Origin: Saccharomycopsis crataegensis
Lineage: Eukaryota > Ascomycota > Saccharomycetes > Ascoideales > Saccharomycopsidaceae
Length of the DNA: 64,000 nucleotides
NCBI RefSeq assembly: GCF_037102585.1
Contig: NW_027043837.1
Location: 248,001-312,000 of the forward strand
Reading direction: 5' to 3'
Below are positions 39,861-50,145 of this stretch, one piece after another. The first letter of the stretch is position 1. The number at the start of each line of letters is the position of its first letter. The notes under the pieces are model-generated. The model saw only the letters and a program-made list of their open reading frames with translations, ran no database searches and had not been told where the DNA came from. A program made the position numbers and the translations under genes.

Positions 39861-40457
39861 TGAGAAAACTGAGAGAAGTAGAATTACTATTTGGACTTGT
39901 TCTTAGTTAGAGCCTTTGGATAGGGACGTTAGATCTTATAAAACTATTTATACATTACATTATTAAAATAATACCATTGAAGTGAGAATTACATAATAGA
40001 AATCACCAAGCTCTTTTCAAATTTTTACATATTTTATTATCTTAGAATAATCCTGTGACATTACTACATATCTTTGAGCTATTTATATCTTTGAGCTATT
40101 TATAGTACTACGTATCTTCTAACTATTTATATTACTACACAGTTTTGTCTTTTTATTGTAACATGATAAGCACACTTTGAATTCCCATGCTTATAGTTGT
40201 AAGTTACACTTTCCTTAGTCATGATGTATGCCTTATACCGTGATTTCTCTAGTAAATGAACACCAATAAGCATTAATTACATCACCTCTTTATTTACCTT
40301 GCTGCTCACAGAGAAGCTCTATGGCTCATCACAATATTCATGAAAATCATTATCATACAACCTCCTCACTATCAAAAAAGTAACTAACATTAATTTATAT
40401 ATATTATAACGTATATAATGTTTAATAATACATCTCTATTTTACACACTTGAAAATC
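39861..40457. other. Convergent 3' intergenic
   Basis: The AT-rich sequence has a short direct repeat (ATCTTTGAGCTATTTATA at about 40070 and again at 40087). No gene was seen. Confidence 0.5.
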
Positions 40458-43166
40458 CTATTTTAATAACTTTTCTGAAGCAATCTCGAATAATTCTTTC
40501 ATAGACTTATCAAAATTTTTGACGTCCTTATTTATTGACGGCCAAACTTTGCCATGTCGTGGCTCAGCCACACTGGCGTCCTTCAACAATTGCTCAACCT
40601 CTTCTGGCAGACCCCTTTTCTTAAGAAACAAGTATAACCAGCACCATGCATCGCCAAAATCCTTGTTCGCACCAACTGCTCTTTCAAACCATACTTTAGC
40701 CTTATCAAATTTCCCATCAACAAAGAAATTAATCCCTACCGCTAGCAAAATCTGCGAATCGGAATTCGTCTCCTTCATCGCCACCAATAAATGCTTCTTC
40801 ATTTCTGATCTTTTGGTGATGGCTTGTAACCTTTGCGCCCAAATCTTAGCCGACTTTGGAAACTTTTTCGACGCCTCATTAATGATCGCTTCAACTTCTT
40901 TATTGGTTTTATGCACCCTTTCAAGTTCAATCCTCACCACCCACAATTCATCGCTATCAGGATTCTTCACAATTGCACGATCAAGAATTGACCGAGCCCT
41001 GATAATCATATTTTCCTCCGAAAAGCTCCTCACCAATAAACACCACAAAGGAATAGAGTTCTCACAAACTCGCACACCCGTGGCGTAGGCCTCTCTGGCA
41101 GCAGAAAAATCCTTCAAATTTCCAAGGATTTGCCCCTTTTGTATATGGAATTTGTCAATCTCTGGGAAAGTCAATAAGGATTCTTCCACCAAGTTTAGCG
41201 CATCATCATCGCGCGACAATTGACGATACAATGTCACCCATTTGTACAATATCCTTGGGTTCTGGGGAAGCTTTTCTCGAGCTTGTTGGAATAAAAGCAA
41301 CGCTTTTTCATAATTCTTGGTAGAAGTCTCGAGTTTAACTGCCGCAAGCCAAATCTCTGAATTTGTAGGATCCTTTTCGAAAGAATCATTGAGGATCGCT
41401 CTGGCAGATTCAACATCATTATTGATCCATTTCTCTTTAGCATATCGAAGCCGAAATTCCTCACAAGAGCTATTAGCTTTGATTGCTTGGTCAAAAGCAT
41501 CGTATAATTGGGCCACCGTGCCATGTTTTTTGAGAAACCCAAAATATGCTCTCCAGATTGGTATTTCTTCAGGGTGTTTCTCAAGAGTACAACCATAAAT
41601 TGCTTTGGCAGTCACCAAGTGTTGTGACTTTATCATTTTTTCCGCGTATTCTTGCCAGAGAATCAATTTGTCAACTTCATCAGTATCCTCGAATCCTAAT
41701 GATATAGTGTTGCGGATAATTGATACTGCCGTCAATGGGAAATTTGAATCTTCACAGTTTTTGGCAATTTCAAACCAAGCATTTCTTTTAATGGTATTTC
41801 CATGAGATATCACGGTGGCCACACCTTTGCTCATGAGTTTCTCGATCTTTGACAGCTCTGCTCCATTACGCTCTTCTAATTTACAAGCCTCGACCCAAAT
41901 TTCATGGGATTTAGGTAAACTTTTTCTAGCATCATTGAGGATTTTCCGTGACTGTTTGACATCACTTTCCAAGTTTATTAGCACCAACCATAATTCAATG
42001 GCTTCGGGAATGATTTCTACCGCGGCATTCAAAAGTTTCTTTGCCTCCTCTTTACTATCTTCAAGGCTGATGGCGGTTTTCCAAAGATCAACACTGTTTG
42101 GAGAGTTCTTGAGAGCTTTTTGAACAATCTTCTTCTTACTAAACACGTCATTTTCCAATTGAATCGCCTTCAACCACAATTTTTCGCTTTTCAAATTGAA
42201 CGTCAATGCTTCGGCAACGATTTTTCGACAGCTAACCACGTCAGAGCTATGAATATTAATACTTTCCAACCATATTTCTTGATCATTGGCGCATTTATGA
42301 CAGCCCTCAACAATAATTTTCTTGGCCAAATCGAATTTCCTCGCCTTCACTTCGATTCTGGCACTGGAGATCCAATTGATGGGATTATACGGCTCGGTAG
42401 TTCTCAAAGACTTGAAGATGGCTCGGGATTTTGTCAAGTCACCGACGTCTTCATTAAGTTCCTGGATCTTTTCTTGTTCAATTTGTAATTTGTCCAAATA
42501 GTTTTTACTGTCAAATGACTCGATCACATCGGTGTAACCATCGAGCTTCGAGCTCAACATCTTGCCCCTTGCCAGGGAAATCATCCCGAAATCAGTATCA
42601 TTATCCAAGATTGTTTCATGATTATCGGTGGCTCCTGAAGCACGAAGCCCAGCAATTAAAGAATCCCCAGCATTATAAGTACGTCGCTGTTGCTGGCTTA
42701 ATTCTCTCTCCCTCTTATTCCGTTTCGTCATATCCCCGGCCTCCGGTAAATTCATCCATTGGTCAGCGGAAATGCTACTTAAACCTTTCTTTAGATCTGA
42801 GAACTGACTGCTAATGGATTTGTAAACTTCCTGTCGCTTCTTTTTATTGGAACTTTCATCATCTTCAACATGTTTTCGTTTCGAGCGAAGTCGTTGTTCA
42901 ATCTCCTCATAAACCCGATCGGCTTCTTGGTCATCCTCATTGACCCCTCCATTTGTGAGAAGGCCTTGTTCTGATTGTTCTAACTGGGCAGAATCGCGAT
43001 TCTCATCTTCGTCGTCTTCGTTATCTGACCCACCACCATTTCTCGTCACAAAACCTGATCTTCCAGGACCAATATCTGACCGTGTGGTGAACCCAGTGGC
43101 CCCACGTCCCACCCCGGCAACATAGTTAGCGGGAGCAGGAAGGTCTAGAAAGCTTTTTCTCTCCAT
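40458..43166 (-). CDS. PRP6: Prp6 splicing factor (U4/U6.U5 tri-snRNP)
   Basis: The product is 902 aa. The N-terminal PRP1 domain is evident (APANYVAGVGRGATGFTTR SD, then ARG repeats). From about residue 260 to the end the protein is a solenoid of HAT (half-TPR) repeats, for example IWLAAVKLE, LWLVLINLESDVKQS and ending with AEPRHGKVW, the pattern typical of Prp6. It bridges U5 and U4/U6 in the tri-snRNP and is essential for spliceosome activation. Two CTG codons sit where homologues have small or polar residues (codon 198 in MI-x-LARGK; 40608-40610 in KRG-x-PEEV), which supports Ser decoding. The gene is divergent from RRB1 with 189 bp between the start codons. Confidence 0.95.
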   Translation of the reverse strand: MERKSFLDLPAPANYVAGVGRGATGFTTRSDIGPGRSGFVTRNGGGSDNEDDEDENRDSAQLEQSEQGLLTNGGVNEDDQEADRVYEEIEQRLRSKRKHVEDDESSNKKKRQEVYKSISSQFSDLKKGLSSISADQWMNLPEAGDMTKRNKRERELSQQQRRTYNAGDSLIAGLRASGATDNHETILDNDTDFGMISLARGKMLSSKLDGYTDVIESFDSKNYLDKLQIEQEKIQELNEDVGDLTKSRAIFKSLRTTEPYNPINWISSARIEVKARKFDLAKKIIVEGCHKCANDQEIWLESINIHSSDVVSCRKIVAEALTFNLKSEKLWLKAIQLENDVFSKKKIVQKALKNSPNSVDLWKTAISLEDSKEEAKKLLNAAVEIIPEAIELWLVLINLESDVKQSRKILNDARKSLPKSHEIWVEACKLEERNGAELSKIEKLMSKGVATVISHGNTIKRNAWFEIAKNCEDSNFPLTAVSIIRNTISLGFEDTDEVDKLILWQEYAEKMIKSQHLVTAKAIYGCTLEKHPEEIPIWRAYFGFLKKHGTVAQLYDAFDQAIKANSSCEEFRLRYAKEKWINNDVESARAILNDSFEKDPTNSEIWLAAVKLETSTKNYEKALLLFQQAREKLPQNPRILYKWVTLYRQLSRDDDALNLVEESLLTFPEIDKFHIQKGQILGNLKDFSAAREAYATGVRVCENSIPLWCLLVRSFSEENMIIRARSILDRAIVKNPDSDELWVVRIELERVHKTNKEVEAIINEASKKFPKSAKIWAQRLQAITKRSEMKKHLLVAMKETNSDSQILLAVGINFFVDGKFDKAKVWFERAVGANKDFGDAWCWLYLFLKKRGLPEEVEQLLKDASVAEPRHGKVWPSINKDVKNFDKSMKELFEIASEKLLK

Positions 43167-43253
43167 TTTTCTATAATGGTTTTAAATCAGTCTTTGCCAT
43201 CTCCTTCTTCTTCTTCTTCTTCTTCTTCTTTGTTTTATTATTGCAAATTTAAT

Positions 43254-43309
43254 CACGTGCAGGGCATCGTATGGTTAGAAAAAAAAAAAAATCTCAAAAA
43301 AAATTTTTT
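43254..43309. promoter_or_regulatory. E-box and RRPE-type element in the PRP6/RRB1 divergent promoter
   Basis: ATCACGTG (core 43254-43259) matches the Cbf1 consensus. Eight A followed by six T (43296-43309), 47 bp upstream of the RRB1 ATG, is an RRPE-like palindrome. RRB1 is a ribosome-biogenesis gene, so RRPE is the expected control element. A (TTC)n run occupies 43204-43231. Confidence 0.55.
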
Positions 43310-43355
43310 GACCGTCTAAAATAGAGAGACCATAAATTATAGAGAAACATCAAAG

Positions 43356-44864
43356 ATGGCTAAAAGACCTGCTGAAGAAGATAACCAAGGAAAGCAAGCG
43401 GCGGCTAAGACCGACGCTAATAGCGTTCCTAAAAATGTAGTAATTGAGGAAGAAGATGTTGAAATGGGAGAGTTTGAAGACCCTTATGGTGACGAGTTTG
43501 AAAGTGATGGTGAAATTATCGAAATCAATTCAGACACTGAAGAAGGTGGGGATGGTAGTAAAGCTGCTGGGGATATAGAAAAAGACGACCAAATGGAAGG
43601 GACTCTTGAAGAAAGCACGCTTTATTTGCCCCACAGATCCCGTCCATTGGGTGCCGATGAAGTGCTCGAGGCTGATCCATCGGTATACGAAATGTTACAT
43701 AATGTCAATTTGCCATGGTCATGTCTCACGGTTGACGTGATGCCAGACGCGTTGGGCGATGAAAGAAGAGGGTTCCCAGCGGCAATGTCCGTGCTTACAG
43801 CCACTCAGGCACCAAAGGCCAAAGATAACGAGTTGATCATGATGAAATTGACACAATTGGCAAAGACCTTAGTCAATGATGATGAAGAAGACCAGAATGA
43901 AGACGACGAAGACCAGTATGAAGGAGACCCAGTCATGGAAAGTGAGACCATCGGGGTCAGAGACGTTACCAACAGACTTAGAGTATCACCACACGCTGCC
44001 AAAACTGGCGAATACTTCACCGCCACAATGATGGAAAGTGGTGATTGTTGCATCTATGATTTGTCACCACAATTCAAATCATTAAACTCCCCAGGCCATA
44101 TTGTTCCAAAGAATGCGAAAAAGCCAATATATACCGTTAGAGCCCACGGAAATGTCGAAGGTTACGGGTTGGACTGGTCGCCAACCGTTGACACCGGGGC
44201 CCTTTTAAGTGGGGATGTCAGTGGGAGAATTTTCTTGACAAAAAGAACTTCAAGCAATTGGGTCACTGATAATACTCCTTTCACTTATAATAATCAATCC
44301 ATTGAAGATATTCAATGGTCCAAGACCGAGAAGACTGTGTTTGCTACTGGGGGATGTGATGGGTATGTGAGAATTTGGGATACCCGTAGTAAGAAGCACA
44401 AGCCATCTATCAATGTCATTGCTTCCGAAAGCGATGTGAACGTCATTTCCTGGAGTAGTAAGGTCGACTATCTCTTGGCCAGTGGCCACGATGATGGTAC
44501 TTGGGGTATTTGGGATTTGAGAAATTTCCAACCAAACAAAGAAAAGGTCACTCCAGTAGCCTTGTATAACTTCCACAAAGCCCCAGTCACGTCGATAAGC
44601 TTCAATCCGCTCGATGAATCTATTATTGCAGTTGGTAGTGAAGATAACACTGTCACTTTGTGGGATTTGGCTGTTGAAGCCGATGATGAAGAAATTAAAC
44701 AACAAAAACATGATATCAAGGAAATGGAAGATATCCCACCACAATTGTTGTTTGTTCATTGGCAAAAAGATGTTAAGGAAGTCCAATGGCACAAACAAAT
44801 TCCAGGTGCCTTGGTATCTACCGGTAAAGATGGGTTGAACATTTGGAAAACTATTAGTGTTTGA
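43356..44864 (+). CDS. RRB1: Rrb1/GRWD1 ribosome-assembly chaperone
   Basis: The product is 502 aa. An acidic N terminus (residues 25-85) precedes [20 protein letters not shown] and [11 protein letters not shown], the signature of glutamate-rich WD-repeat proteins of the Rrb1/GRWD1 type. Five or more WD40 repeats follow (for example [24 protein letters not shown] and [12 protein letters not shown]). Rrb1 binds nascent ribosomal protein L3 (Rpl3) and escorts it to the nucleolus. Codons are strongly biased to TTG for Leu and I saw no in-frame CTG, as expected of a well-expressed gene in this genome. Confidence 0.96.
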   Translation: MAKRPAEEDNQGKQAAAKTDANSVPKNVVIEEEDVEMGEFEDPYGDEFESDGEIIEINSDTEEGGDGSKAAGDIEKDDQMEGTLEESTLYLPHRSRPLGADEVLEADPSVYEMLHNVNLPWSCLTVDVMPDALGDERRGFPAAMSVLTATQAPKAKDNELIMMKLTQLAKTLVNDDEEDQNEDDEDQYEGDPVMESETIGVRDVTNRLRVSPHAAKTGEYFTATMMESGDCCIYDLSPQFKSLNSPGHIVPKNAKKPIYTVRAHGNVEGYGLDWSPTVDTGALLSGDVSGRIFLTKRTSSNWVTDNTPFTYNNQSIEDIQWSKTEKTVFATGGCDGYVRIWDTRSKKHKPSINVIASESDVNVISWSSKVDYLLASGHDDGTWGIWDLRNFQPNKEKVTPVALYNFHKAPVTSISFNPLDESIIAVGSEDNTVTLWDLAVEADDEEIKQQKHDIKEMEDIPPQLLFVHWQKDVKEVQWHKQIPGALVSTGKDGLNIWKTISV

Positions 44865-45604
44865 TCTATTCTATATTATAAAAATGTATGTTATTTTTCA
44901 GTTACTGCAAATATGTAAAATACAATCCATTCTCTGGGTTTTCATGATAGTGGTAAAGCAGCATTTCAATTTAGGAAAAAAATTTAGTTGTGAGTCAAAC
45001 CACGCTATAGGGTGAGAAATCAACAGTTTTTCAAGGTTATTGAAAGGCAAATAGAACTAATAATATTTGTAAGAAGAGGATATCACTACTCGGTTAATAG
45101 CCATATGACATAATATATGTAGGGCAGTTGTGGTAACACTATTGAATTACTCTCTAAGCAAACAGACGAAAGAACAATCAACTGGAAAAAAAAAAAAAAA
45201 ACTAATTTTTTAAAATTCAACCTGATTTAATTAACAGTGAAACGAAGATTTCAAAAAAAAAAAAAAAAAAAGTTGGGGCTGATGGTAACGGTTGACTGGC
45301 ATGTTTTTTTTGTGCATATGTGCGATCCTAATTATTCCTTAAATTTCTAACTGGTCTTTTACCATTCCTTTTGTTTTCAAATATAGCACAAATGGCCAAA
45401 AATAAAATAATAATAAAACAAAAAAAAAAGCACAAAAGTGTTAGGTCAGAGCGTTGCTTATCCGTTTATCATAACTCCTGAGCTCACTGATGATGATATC
45501 GCATATATTTGTCAACACTTGTTTCATCCCGAGCAATTTTTGACCACAGATATTATAATCCGGGTTGAGTGTTGAGTATAATATATATTGCTGATGAGAA
45601 CAGT
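44865..45604. other. Intergenic downstream of RRB1
   Basis: It has A-tracts (45186-45201, 45253-45271) and AT-rich sequence. I found no RNA gene and no convincing frame. Confidence 0.5.
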
Positions 45605-46405
45605 ATGGCATCAGAAGGTCTTGAGAGGTGCATTCCAGATGACATGTTTACCTTCATAGGAAGCAGTGGGGCTCAAAAAAGACTGCTAATAGAATTTAAA
45701 AGATATAATCTAAGCATAACGATGGACAGTATGATAAATGGTAGTGGCGATGAAGGCGTTTTGAATGCTGAATGGGAGTTGCTAACGAATAAAGTGGCTC
45801 ATGAAATCAAATATTGCGAAATCAGAATCACCGATACCATCTTCACAGTGAGGGCTGTTTTAGCGGCATACCTATTTTACATTTTCAGATCCGATAACCA
45901 GGTCGCTAAAAGAATCGTGACAGAAGCATTTGAGCTCGTAAGAAAATCACCGGAAGAGATAGATTCCATAAGATGTACCGGTGGATTACAGAGTTCTACA
46001 GAGCTCATTTACCTATGTCATCAAATCAAATTACTTGAAGCTGGGAAATCAGACCCAATAATTGCCCAGAAATTTTTAGAATACGGTAATATTGACTGGT
46101 GCAAAAATGGTGACGATTTCCACGGTGCCTAGCTGCTTACTCTGGAGAAGGTGACCTTCAAGCATGCTAGTGATTTGGTTAATGATAAGAAAAAAATGAA
46201 GAAATTATTACACCAGTTGCAAATTTTGTATAATATTGAGATCTATCATTACGATTTCAAGGTTCTGAATCTCTGTACTGATGCTTTTGGAAACGCTGGT
46301 CTACCTGACTATAGAGACGCTAGATTCTGTGAAAAGGGAACAATATATAAGGGTGATATTGGGAAATTGAATAATACCGATAAGTTTCTATCTCCCAGAA
46401 AATAA
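45605..46405 (+). pseudogene. Unrecognised coding segment interrupted by an in-frame stop
   Basis: From the ATG at 45605 a frame of 175 codons of ordinary globular composition runs to a TAG at 46130 (DDMFTFIGSSGAQKRLLIEF, later RCTGGLQSSTELIYLCHQ). The same frame then continues 91 codons to 46405 (KHASDLVNDKKKMKKLLHQL, later TDAFGNAGLPDYRDARFCEK) with the same style of sequence. Two pieces in one frame suggest a single gene of ~265 codons with one stop. It could be a recent pseudogene, a sequencing error, or a gene that truly ends at 46132. The context TAG CTG CTT is not a known efficient readthrough context. I do not recognise the family and see no transposon hallmarks. Confidence 0.5.
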
Positions 46406-46841
46406 CAGAGAGTCAGAAAAGAAAATTTTGTTATGAATAATTCATATTTGTCTCTATTCAAGTTTCAGGAGCAAGTTATGGACCATCTTCAGCAGTGAGT
46501 CTCACCAATGTTATTTTTTTTTTTTTTGATATTATATATAGTATTTTGAGCCTAAAATTATTTTTAATTTCAACCTTTTCTTTATCATTCACTTTTCTGT
46601 TTTCCTTTCGGTTCTACTAAAGACCACATGTTGGGGAAATCCCATGCGTGAGAAGCATAACCCCCGCAGCAGGCACAGAAAATTACTACAATGCAGACAA
46701 AATAGTTTATTATCTCTTCACTGTATACATATCTATTTAAAAAAAAAAAAATAAGACGTTTGATTCAATAGTTATGGGGAGATGTTAATTTTTCAAATAC
46801 CAATTGATACCAAAAAAGAAAACACCTCTGAATAATTATTA
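46406..46841. other. Intergenic
   Basis: It holds T13 (46510-46522) and A-tracts. A short coding-like trace (46408-46497) in another frame follows the previous segment. No gene was called. Confidence 0.4.
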
Positions 46842-47663
46842 TTATGGTTCTAATAATGGTTCCTGTTCTCCGCGACGCTCGTTAGCCTCATCAATTTCCC
46901 TTCTTTCCTCATCTAACTTCTCTGGGAACTTTCTGCTATAATACACACACATTGTCAACAAGATTCCTTGCAATAATGCTGCGGTGAAATATGGCAACCA
47001 ACTGCTCCAAACGGCGCTGGGACTCATGAACAAGCTGGCACTCCAGATAAAACCTCCTGGGGTTTGCATACACATCATGGAAATTGACAATGATCCCGGG
47101 TGCTTCAATTTGTAGATGGTATAAATTTGTGGGAAATACTGAAACGATGCCAATGCCGTTGCCAATATCCCAAAACAATCTGCCACCCCGTATAAGATGG
47201 GTCTATTGGAAAACAAAACATAGAGAATAATGACACCGTGGCCAACGGTGTACCAAATGCAAAATAAATATATTTTGTAAATTTTTGCATATTCGTGTTT
47301 ATCCTGAAGTAAGGAGCCTCTGGTGAAGAAAACACATAGTACAAGTATTGCCGCAGCGAACATTGCCTGGGTTCCCACCTGAAGAAGTCCTAATTGTCCA
47401 TTAAGACACTCGAATCGTGTGAGACCACCATTAGAGCAGCAATACACGGATTTAGAGGATATCAATATCAAGTTTGCGAACGCAGATATACCGGAAGATG
47501 TCCCCAATAATAGAAACAACGGGGATAGCCCTTCACTGGAACGTCTGTGGAGGATTTTGAGGTGTTGTGGAATATATGAGATAGCAATTCCAACGGTTAA
47601 AACCAAAGCAAAAGCCACTCCCACAACAGGCGGGTTCCTGAAAGCATCACATTCAGAAGACAT
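46842..47663 (-). CDS. PQ-loop repeat membrane transporter
   Basis: I start at the ATG at 47663 (273 aa); an upstream in-frame ATG at 47744 would add 27 residues without clear function. About seven hydrophobic segments are seen, with two PQ-loop motifs: SYIPQHLKIL in the first segment pair (with RRSSEGLSPLFLLLGTSSG after it) and QYFPQIYTIYKLKHPGSLS in the second. The PQ-loop/SWEET-like fold includes vacuolar amino-acid exporters (Ypq1-3, cystinosin). This protein belongs to a branch with a Cys-containing luminal loop (SVYCCSNGGLTRFEC) that I cannot assign to a named yeast gene. Its C terminus is charged and cytosolic. Confidence 0.8.
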   Translation of the reverse strand: MSSECDAFRNPPVVGVAFALVLTVGIAISYIPQHLKILHRRSSEGLSPLFLLLGTSSGISAFANLILISSKSVYCCSNGGLTRFECLNGQLGLLQVGTQAMFAAAILVLCVFFTRGSLLQDKHEYAKIYKIYLFCIWYTVGHGVIILYVLFSNRPILYGVADCFGILATALASFQYFPQIYTIYKLKHPGSLSISMMCMQTPGGFIWSASLFMSPSAVWSSWLPYFTAALLQGILLTMCVYYSRKFPEKLDEERREIDEANERRGEQEPLLEP

Positions 47664-48416
47664 TGGGGGAAATAGCGAATAGTGGCAATGGGGTAGATGA
47701 CTTATCTCACAAGATGACGATGGCTGGGTGGTGTCAAAAAACATTTATCGCCTCATCGCTTAGTCACATGATTTTTGGTGATAATTCCGGAGAATTGTCA
47801 CCCCCGGAAAACATCGGAAATTTGGGTCGGGTAATCGTCCTGTGGTTACCATCCTGGTGGTACATTGCAACAGATAATAATACCAATACTAATAGTACTG
47901 GTTGGGAAGAATACCTTGGAAGAGCTTTGATATATTTTGAAGAATAAATGTCCTCTGCTGTTGATACATATATATTTATGTATTTCCCACGTACAAAGGT
48001 ATTGCTGGGATTCATGATGATTTGTAGGTGTGTTCTTGCACTTTCACCAAATATCACCATCCACTCGTACTGAATAATTAAGGAACATGTTATCTACATT
48101 ATGCATCCCTCATTCTGACATTCATTCAGCTGGTAACATGCCACTGCTGGTATTTATTTTTCATTTTTTTTTTTTTTTGCTAAGGGCATGGTCATCGCTG
48201 GCGGGCTGCAATGCATACTAAGCGGATATCCTACTAACAGCATCAAGCGACCCTCATCATTTGATTGTTTGCCCCCGACTTGTTCCGCAATAATATAAAA
48301 GAGTAATTTGGCTCTTACTTCAAGTGTAGTTCATTTCACTTCTATTTATTCTTTTCTCTTCTGTCATTATTTTTGTTGTTATTTTTTGTCTTGTCTCATT
48401 TACTGTTTTTTTAATC
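47664..48416. other. Divergent intergenic
   Basis: It contains a T15 tract (48164-48178), AT-rich sequence, and the 5' flank of a short gene with a TATA-like AATATAAAAG at 48291-48300. Two longer open frames on opposite strands (about 47663-48060) are start-less and overlap the PQ-loop gene's 5' end; I reject them. Confidence 0.5.
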
Positions 48417-48593
48417 ATGATTTCTCCAATTACTAGAACCCTTGCCCAGAAATCTTTCAAAAGGTTCAGTTCTACAGTTGTTAGTTCTACAGGAGGTCCA
48501 GGTCCACAGGCCACGGTTCTTGCTACTTCTTTTGCTGGGTTCCTTCTTGGGTCAGGTGTAATGCTTGGCTTCATATACAAGAAACAAAAATAG
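48417..48593 (+). CDS. Small mitochondrial-type membrane protein (58 aa) with readthrough-type stop
   Basis: This short ATG frame has a basic, Ser/Thr-rich, acid-free N terminus (ITRTLAQKSFKRFSSTVVSS) like a mitochondrial presequence. A Gly/Pro hinge follows, then one hydrophobic segment (ATVLATSFAGFLLGSGVMLG) and the basic end FIYKKQK. It is preceded by a TATA-like element (48291-48300) and a T-rich leader. The stop is TAG, followed directly by CAA CTA. That hexamer matches the CAR-YYA context known from tobamoviruses and yeast assays to promote readthrough of UAG. The frame then stays open for 43 codons. The family is not recognised; inner-membrane location is inferred. Confidence 0.7.
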   Translation: MISPITRTLAQKSFKRFSSTVVSSTGGPGPQATVLATSFAGFLLGSGVMLGFIYKKQK

Positions 48594-48725
48594 CAACTAG
48601 TCGAACGGAATATTGCTGCTCCGTTCCCAATTCAACTTGATGCTCCATTCGCTTTTCAACTTGAAACACCATTTCCAATTCAACTTGACAATGTCGCGTT
48701 GTTTTCGGGCTTCTCCAGTTTATGA
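48594..48725 (+). other. In-frame extension after the TAG, with three 8-residue repeats
   Basis: Translation past the TAG at 48591 gives 43 codons ending in TGA at 48723. It contains three 24-bp tandem units (48622-48693) coding FPIQLDAP, FAFQLETP and FPIQLDNV. In the first six codons, units 1 and 3 differ only at two synonymous third positions (TTC/TTT, GAT/GAC), as expected if this frame is translated. Expression of the extension is an inference. A fixed nonsense mutation in a longer protein is the alternative. Confidence 0.45.
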
Positions 48726-49656
48726 TTACGATATCAAGATTCTTTTGCTTTTATGTGTCTACGTTTATTTTTTTGCTTGTTATTTTTTTGCTGTTCTTAT
48801 TTAGTTAATGATATTATGTTATGTTTGAAACTGATTTCCTGTAACAGTTTCTAATTTAGTTTGAAGAAGAAGCAGTGACACATCATAGATTAATTTTGTT
48901 AGAATCCACACATTTCAAATAAGAGAAAGTTAAATCGAATAGGTCAAATAAACTATTTCATTTGCTAGAGATGCATGATAAATAACAAAAACGAAAAATT
49001 GAAGTGAAACATTATCAAAAGATATTGATCTAATCATATTTCAGGCACTGGAAATATTCATTAGGTAATCCGGAGTGGCTGCCTGCTATGAGGCAGATGT
49101 GGCTTGTAGTGGCCATATTCTGACAGATCTCGGCCATGAAGGTGGGAAACTTGCAAAAAACTGATAACATCATGTGAAAATATTTTTGATGTTAAGTTTC
49201 TTTAAAGTATGTCTGTTCTTTTAGACAAATGCTGTGATCGTGACCCAAAATCTATGCCTTACAATTATGAATTTTTTTTTTTTTTTTTTTTTAGGGAAAA
49301 GTAAATAGCATTCATAACTAAAAAGATCAGGTTCTAAAAGAGAAAAATTGTATGAAAAAAGTAATAAGAGGTTATATAATACATATGCTCATCCACCGCT
49401 CTAGAATTGAAAAACAAAACAAGAAGTGGCCAGTAATCTAGGACTAAAGACCAATCTAAAAAATGTGAAGAGATAACAAAAAAAAAAAAAAAAAAAATTA
49501 AAATCAAAGTATAAGAACATAATGAAAAAAAAAAAATAAGGAGAGTGAAAAAGATTCAGAGATGAACTAGACTGTAAATATTGTGAAGATGACGCACTGG
49601 TTTTCTTTTTGAGGTTTGGAAAATCAAGAAGTAAAGCTGAGGGAGGGATATCTCGA
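48726..49656. other. Intergenic
   Basis: It has a hairpin CTGCC-tgctatga-GGCAG at 49080-49097, T21 (49272-49292) and A-tracts. I considered a noncoding RNA around 49070-49145 but found no box C/D or H/ACA pair to support it. Confidence 0.45.
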
Positions 49657-50145
49657 TCACAACAAGCAAGCAGCAAAAGCTAAAGCACCGGCAAAACTGG
49701 CTCCCAAGATCCCGTTGTTCAAGTTTTGTGGTGCTCCATTGGCAGAACTGCCACTCTTGGTAGAAGCGTATTGTGAGAGAGAGGTAGAGAAAGTAGAGTC
49801 ATCTGTAGAGCTACCGGTGGTGGTTGCAGTGATCGAGGCAATGGTGGATGATCCTTCGGTGGCTTCAGCAGAGGCGTTGGCGGCGGATTCGGCACTCAAG
49901 ATACTGGCTTCACTAATACTGGAGGCAATTGAAAGAGCTTTTGAAAGCAAGGATTCAGAACGAGCAATTTCAGCACTGTTCATGGTATTGGTGAAAGTCA
50001 AGGTGAACATACCATAGTCCTTAAGGGTGATTTCACCAGCGGTTTCAATGGTATGAGTACCAACGGTATAAGTCTCGGTGGATGGAGCGTTGGTAGTGAA
50101 GTAAGTGTAGATGATAGCGGTGGTGATGGTAGTTAAGTTAGACAT
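49657..50145 (-). CDS. Small Ser/Thr/Ala-rich protein with GPI-like C terminus
   Basis: I start at the ATG at 50145 (162 aa), which follows a typical A-rich leader. The N terminus MSNLTTITTAIIYTYFTT has no clear signal peptide. The middle is Ser/Ala/Thr-rich. The end has small residues (SGSSANGAPQNLNNG) then a hydrophobic tail (ILGASFAGALAFAACLL), just like a GPI-attachment signal. Upstream in-frame codons up to 50250 do not supply a signal peptide, and no branch point suggests a missing exon. It may be a wall protein with a cryptic signal, or a tail-anchored protein. The family is not recognised. Confidence 0.6.
   Translation of the reverse strand: MSNLTTITTAIIYTYFTTNAPSTETYTVGTHTIETAGEITLKDYGMFTLTFTNTMNSAEIARSESLLSKALSIASSISEASILSAESAANASAEATEGSSTIASITATTTGSSTDDSTFSTSLSQYASTKSGSSANGAPQNLNNGILGASFAGALAFAACLL

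Noticed and set aside
40519-41088. Plus-strand ORF antisense to PRP6
   Set aside because: Shadow of the HAT-repeat region of PRP6.
47764-48060. Opposite-strand ORFs upstream of the 58-codon gene
   Set aside because: No ATG start near their beginnings, no domain, and mutual overlap; composition follows AT-rich promoter DNA.
49070-49145. Possible snoRNA with a CTGCC/GGCAG hairpin
   Set aside because: No C/D or H/ACA box pair in the right positions.
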